DNA from: Bacillota bacterium
GTDB taxonomy: Bacteria > Bacillota > Clostridia > Lachnospirales > Lachnospiraceae
Direction: 5' to 3'
Assembly: GCA_023435895.1 (NCBI GenBank)
Contig: JAEZLH010000018.1
Span: forward strand, 1-15,769
DNA: 15,769 bases
Part shown: positions 13,154-15,769 of the stretch, piece by piece
How positions within the stretch are numbered: the stretch's first letter is position 1
Layout: every line of letters starts with the position of its first letter
The notes under the pieces: model-generated
The model's database searches: none
The model's input: the letters and a program-made list of their open reading frames with translations, nothing else
Told to the model about the DNA's origin: nothing
Made by a program: the position numbers and the translations under genes

Positions 13154-14674
13154 ATGATTTACGAACAGATAAGAAAATTGGTTGCATATGCAGAAGCAAA
13201 TGGGCTTGTGAAAAAGTCCGATGAGGATTATACCATCAATCGATTGTTGGAATTGCTCCAATTGGAGGAGTACCAAGAGCCTGAGGCTCATGGGGATAAC
13301 ATTGATGAGATGGTATCGGAAGGAAAGTTCGACTTGGAGGCTATCCTAGGAACCCTACTTGATTTTGCATACGATAAAGGAATTCTAAAGGAGAATGGCA
13401 TTGGTGGGAGAGATTTATTTGACACCAAAATCATGGGACTATTGACCCCGAACCCCAGTGTGGTGATTGATGGATTTCAAACGCGCTATGAGGCGTCACC
13501 AAAGGAAGCAACCGACTATTATTATCAGTTCAGTCAAGCCTCAGATTATATTAGAAGCTATCGAATTAAGAAGGATATCAAATGGTCAACGAATACAGAG
13601 TATGGCGATATCGATATTACCATTAATCTCTCTAAGCCGGAGAAGGATCCAAAGGCGATTGCTGCTGCAAAGCTGGCAAAGCAGAGTGGCTATCCCAAAT
13701 GCCTTCTATGTAAGGAAAATGTGGGATATGCAGGCAGAGCGGATTATCCCGCAAGGCAAAATCACCGTATTATACCCCTATCCATAAATGAGCAGGAATG
13801 GAGCTTTCAGTATTCTCCATATGTTTATTATAATGAGCATTGCATTATCTTTAATAATAAACATACTCCCATGAAGATAGAGAAGGCCACCTTTCATAAG
13901 TTACTAGACTTTGTTAAGCTGTTTCCTCATTACTTTGTGGGCTCCAATGCGGATTTGCCTATTGTAGGAGGATCAATCTTAAGCCATGATCACTTTCAGG
14001 GCGGGAATTATGAATTTGCAATGGCGAAGGCTCCGGTGGAAAAAAGTTATGTAATCAAGGGCTTTGAGAATGTAGAGCTTAGTATTGTAGCTTGGCCAAT
14101 GTCCGTAATCAGGTTATCCTCACAATATGAATATAGCCTGGTGGAACTGGCAGATCATATCTTGACCACCTGGAGGGGTTACAGCGATCCTTCTGTTAAT
14201 ATCTATGCATATACGGAAGGTGAACCACATAATACCATAACTCCAATTGCAAGAAAACGTGGAGAAAATTATGAACTGGATTTGGTGCTTCGTAATAATT
14301 TGACTACGAAGGAGCATCCAGATGGATTATATCATCCCCACTCAGAACTCCATCATATTAAAAAGGAAAACATCGGACTAATCGAAGTAATGGGCCTTGC
14401 CATACTTCCGCCCAGACTAAAGGAAGAAATGGAAGTCTTGAAGAAATACATATTAGAGGGTAGTTATCTTCAAACCAATGAGATGATTATGAAGCATGCT
14501 CGTTGGGTGGAAGAATTCTTGCCAAAATATGATGCCATAACCATAGAGAATATCGATAAAATCATTCAGGATGAAATCAGTAAGGTATTCTTAAAAGTGT
14601 TGGAGCATGCAGGAGTTTATAAAAGAACCCCAGAGGGCAAAGCTGCTTTCGAACGCTTTATACATAAGCTGTAA
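13154..14674 (+). CDS. galT: UDP-glucose--hexose-1-phosphate uridylyltransferase (Firmicutes type)
   Basis: A 506-residue enzyme that swaps UMP between UDP-glucose and galactose 1-phosphate. The length is typical of the Firmicutes GalT family (about 490-510), much longer than the E. coli type. The active-site HxHxQ motif is in SHDHFQGG: His278, His280 (expected uridylylated nucleophile) and Gln282. CLLCKENVGYAGR and QNHRIIPL are further family stretches. The start is ATG 13154, with GGAGG (13144-13148) 5 nt upstream; an in-frame ATG at 13142 overlaps that site. It is separated from galE by a long palindrome that any galE-galT transcript must cross. A large hairpin follows the gene. Confidence 0.95.
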   Translation: MIYEQIRKLVAYAEANGLVKKSDEDYTINRLLELLQLEEYQEPEAHGDNIDEMVSEGKFDLEAILGTLLDFAYDKGILKENGIGGRDLFDTKIMGLLTPNPSVVIDGFQTRYEASPKEATDYYYQFSQASDYIRSYRIKKDIKWSTNTEYGDIDITINLSKPEKDPKAIAAAKLAKQSGYPKCLLCKENVGYAGRADYPARQNHRIIPLSINEQEWSFQYSPYVYYNEHCIIFNNKHTPMKIEKATFHKLLDFVKLFPHYFVGSNADLPIVGGSILSHDHFQGGNYEFAMAKAPVEKSYVIKGFENVELSIVAWPMSVIRLSSQYEYSLVELADHILTTWRGYSDPSVNIYAYTEGEPHNTITPIARKRGENYELDLVLRNNLTTKEHPDGLYHPHSELHHIKKENIGLIEVMGLAILPPRLKEEMEVLKKYILEGSYLQTNEMIMKHARWVEEFLPKYDAITIENIDKIIQDEISKVFLKVLEHAGVYKRTPEGKAAFERFIHKL

Positions 14675-14773
14675 TTATCTCCGGAAGAGCTGAAACTACC
14701 TGTATAAGCCTTTAATTCTCCACAGGGATTTACAGCACTTCCAATTTTGAGTTGCTCATAGAAAGTTCCAACG

Positions 14774-14857
14774 AAGAGGGTGTTACAAAATAGAATTCTA
14801 TTAGGAAAATGAGATTATATCTCGAGTTTCCAGGGTTTTATTTTGCAACACCCTCTT
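14774..14857. repeat. 84-bp inverted repeat; bidirectional terminator or small MITE-like element
   Basis: The left arm AAGAGGGTGTTACAAAATA (14774-14792) and right arm (14839-14857) pair at 18 of 19 positions. The centre has further stems (GGAAA with TTTCC, GAGAT with ATCTC). It lies between convergent galT and the lipoprotein gene, so it can stop transcription from both sides, although T runs are short. Its inner termini match those of the hairpin at 1504-1567. The right arm encodes the last codons of the lipoprotein gene. Confidence 0.8.
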
Positions 14858-15482
14858 TGTTATCTGATAAATGCTCCGACCATACTAAGTAGCTTTCCAC
14901 CCAATCATCACTATTGCTGCTTAAAACAGACCATACCAGCTTGTCAAAGGTTAAAAGAGGATTTTTAACCAAATAGTAATTGCGAGACATAATATCTGAG
15001 TTTGGATAGTGACCTGACACTTGAATTAAATAAGGATAGTGATACGTTCTGAAAGAATCTGAAAAGGAGGTTAAGGTATACCCTTGATCCGGTGTATAGG
15101 TTATTTTTTGGATGTAGATAACAGATTGACTATCTTCTTTAGTATTGGTACTTTCGAAATATTGAACCATAATTAAAGAGGCAGACTGATTTTTTAAGGA
15201 TTTTGAATAGAATTCATTCCAATATTTTCTACCGCTGATGACATCAAAGCCATTTTGTACAAACATCCGTTGGTGAAGCGTATCTCCTAACGAAAAGCCT
15301 TCCGGAATCGGTACAGCACTATATACACTTACGGGACCATTCTTGTTCTGGCTGAGGGTGTAATAGCCGCCGTTTTTCATTGGAACCATGGGCCCAGATA
15401 GCTTTGTGTCCTGATTTTTTACAGTGCAGGAGACAGTACTTAATAATAGAATTATTATCATCAAAAGCGAAACTTTTTTCAT
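14838..15482 (-). CDS. Lipoprotein of unknown function
   Basis: A 214-residue protein. The start at 15482 is chosen because GGAGG lies 5 nt upstream and it gives a clean lipoprotein signal: MKK, a hydrophobic stretch VSLLMIIILLLS, then STVSC with Cys19 as the expected lipidation site. An upstream in-frame ATG at 15569 would bury the signal. After cleavage it should be tethered to the outer face of the membrane. I recognise no domain in the rest, which is Ser/Tyr/Asn-rich with likely beta strands (YYTLSQNKNGPVSVYSAV, IYIQKITYTPDQGYTL). Its final codons and stop lie in the arm of the hairpin at 14774-14857, so the C terminus may have been changed by that repeat. It is convergent with galT and shows no functional link to it. 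Confidence 0.75.
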   Translation of the reverse strand: MKKVSLLMIIILLLSTVSCTVKNQDTKLSGPMVPMKNGGYYTLSQNKNGPVSVYSAVPIPEGFSLGDTLHQRMFVQNGFDVISGRKYWNEFYSKSLKNQSASLIMVQYFESTNTKEDSQSVIYIQKITYTPDQGYTLTSFSDSFRTYHYPYLIQVSGHYPNSDIMSRNYYLVKNPLLTFDKLVWSVLSSNSDDWVESYLVWSEHLSDNKEGVAK

Positions 15483-15501
15483 GATTACCTCCATTTTTAG
15501 T

Positions 15502-15538
15502 GGTGCTATTAACACCAATAACGACTTGCATATGTCAA
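15502..15538 (-). promoter_or_regulatory. Putative promoter/operator of the lipoprotein gene
   Basis: On the minus strand TTGACA (15538-15533) is a perfect -35. The expected -10 zone runs into GGTGTTAATAGCACC (15516-15502), a near-palindrome with 4-bp outer arms, but no good -10 lies at 16-18 bp. Possible operator; weak. Confidence 0.3.
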
Positions 15539-15569
15539 TAAATATTGTTTGGAAGAACGTTTGACGCAC

Positions 15570-15769
15570 AATTTTCTTGTATAAATTGGGACTTGCGTGG
15601 TAGTTGAAAGAAACTTCAATAGACTACTTCTATAGTCTGTATAAATGAAAATACTAATCCCCCAGCTATGCTGGGGAGAATGGAATAGTCGGAGACGGTA
15701 AGGATTTCAATAGAAAACCTCCTGTGATATATTAAGAATGGTGTCGCAAGCCAAACTTAATCACAGGAG
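15570..15769. other. Right-edge gene-free stretch with three inverted repeats
   Basis: No coding frame is seen. Inverted repeats are AGACTA/TAGTCT (15621-15626/15633-15638), CCCCAGC/GCTGGGG with a TAT loop (15660-15666/15670-15676), and CTCCTGTGAT/ATCACAGGAG (15719-15728/15760-15769). TTCAATAGA is repeated directly at 15615-15623 and 15706-15714. This density is typical of an element end, but nothing identifies one. Confidence 0.5.

Noticed and set aside
15483..15569. N-terminal extension of the lipoprotein to 15569
   Set aside because: It would place 29 residues before the lipoprotein signal and covers the likely promoter and ribosome binding site.

Overview
The window looks like chromosome from a low-GC, Gram-positive, probably spore-forming Clostridia, most likely a Lachnospiraceae-type organism. 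The signs are AT-rich spacers, strong GGAGG ribosome binding sites, consensus -35/-10 boxes, a Firmicutes-type GalT and a choice-of-anchor-A protein. The placement is inference; there is no rRNA or other marker.

Region 1 (1-3012) is surface related. The left edge carries the 5' part of a minus-strand gene with no stop inside the window. It encodes a choice-of-anchor-A (CAA) domain protein that continues into cysteine/threonine CPTTTTH repeats, encoded by a 21-bp tandem repeat at 1-129. Divergent from it is a GT-B glycosyltransferase whose leader folds into a long hairpin (1504-1567).

Region 2 (3013-8294) looks like a resistance or stress module. It has a minus-strand AraC-type regulator with a C-terminal effector-binding (GyrI/Rob-like) domain, then a 530-bp regulatory spacer. 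That spacer holds a perfect 10-bp inverted repeat and a perfect 12-bp direct repeat three helical turns apart, abutting a -35 position. A two-gene operon follows: a nucleotidyltransferase-fold protein and a full-length but divergent UvrA-family ATPase, closed by a strong terminator.

Region 3 (8295-10214) has two regulators: an Lrp/AsnC protein, and an ArsR-type winged helix fused to a large beta-rich, Trp-rich C-terminal domain.

Region 4 (10215-14860) is the Leloir galactose pathway in the order galK-galE-galT. galK phosphorylates galactose, galT exchanges uridylyl groups, and galE regenerates UDP-glucose. galK is preceded by a purine-rich leader with 16-bp periodicity. galE has its own perfect consensus promoter. 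The galE-galT spacer is almost entirely a 294-bp imperfect palindrome. An 84-bp hairpin follows galT and shares both termini with the hairpin in front of the glycosyltransferase, which suggests a small palindromic repeat family.

Region 5 (14838-15769) has a minus-strand lipoprotein of unknown function whose last codons lie in that hairpin arm. After it comes a gene-free right edge with three inverted repeats that may be the end of a mobile element.
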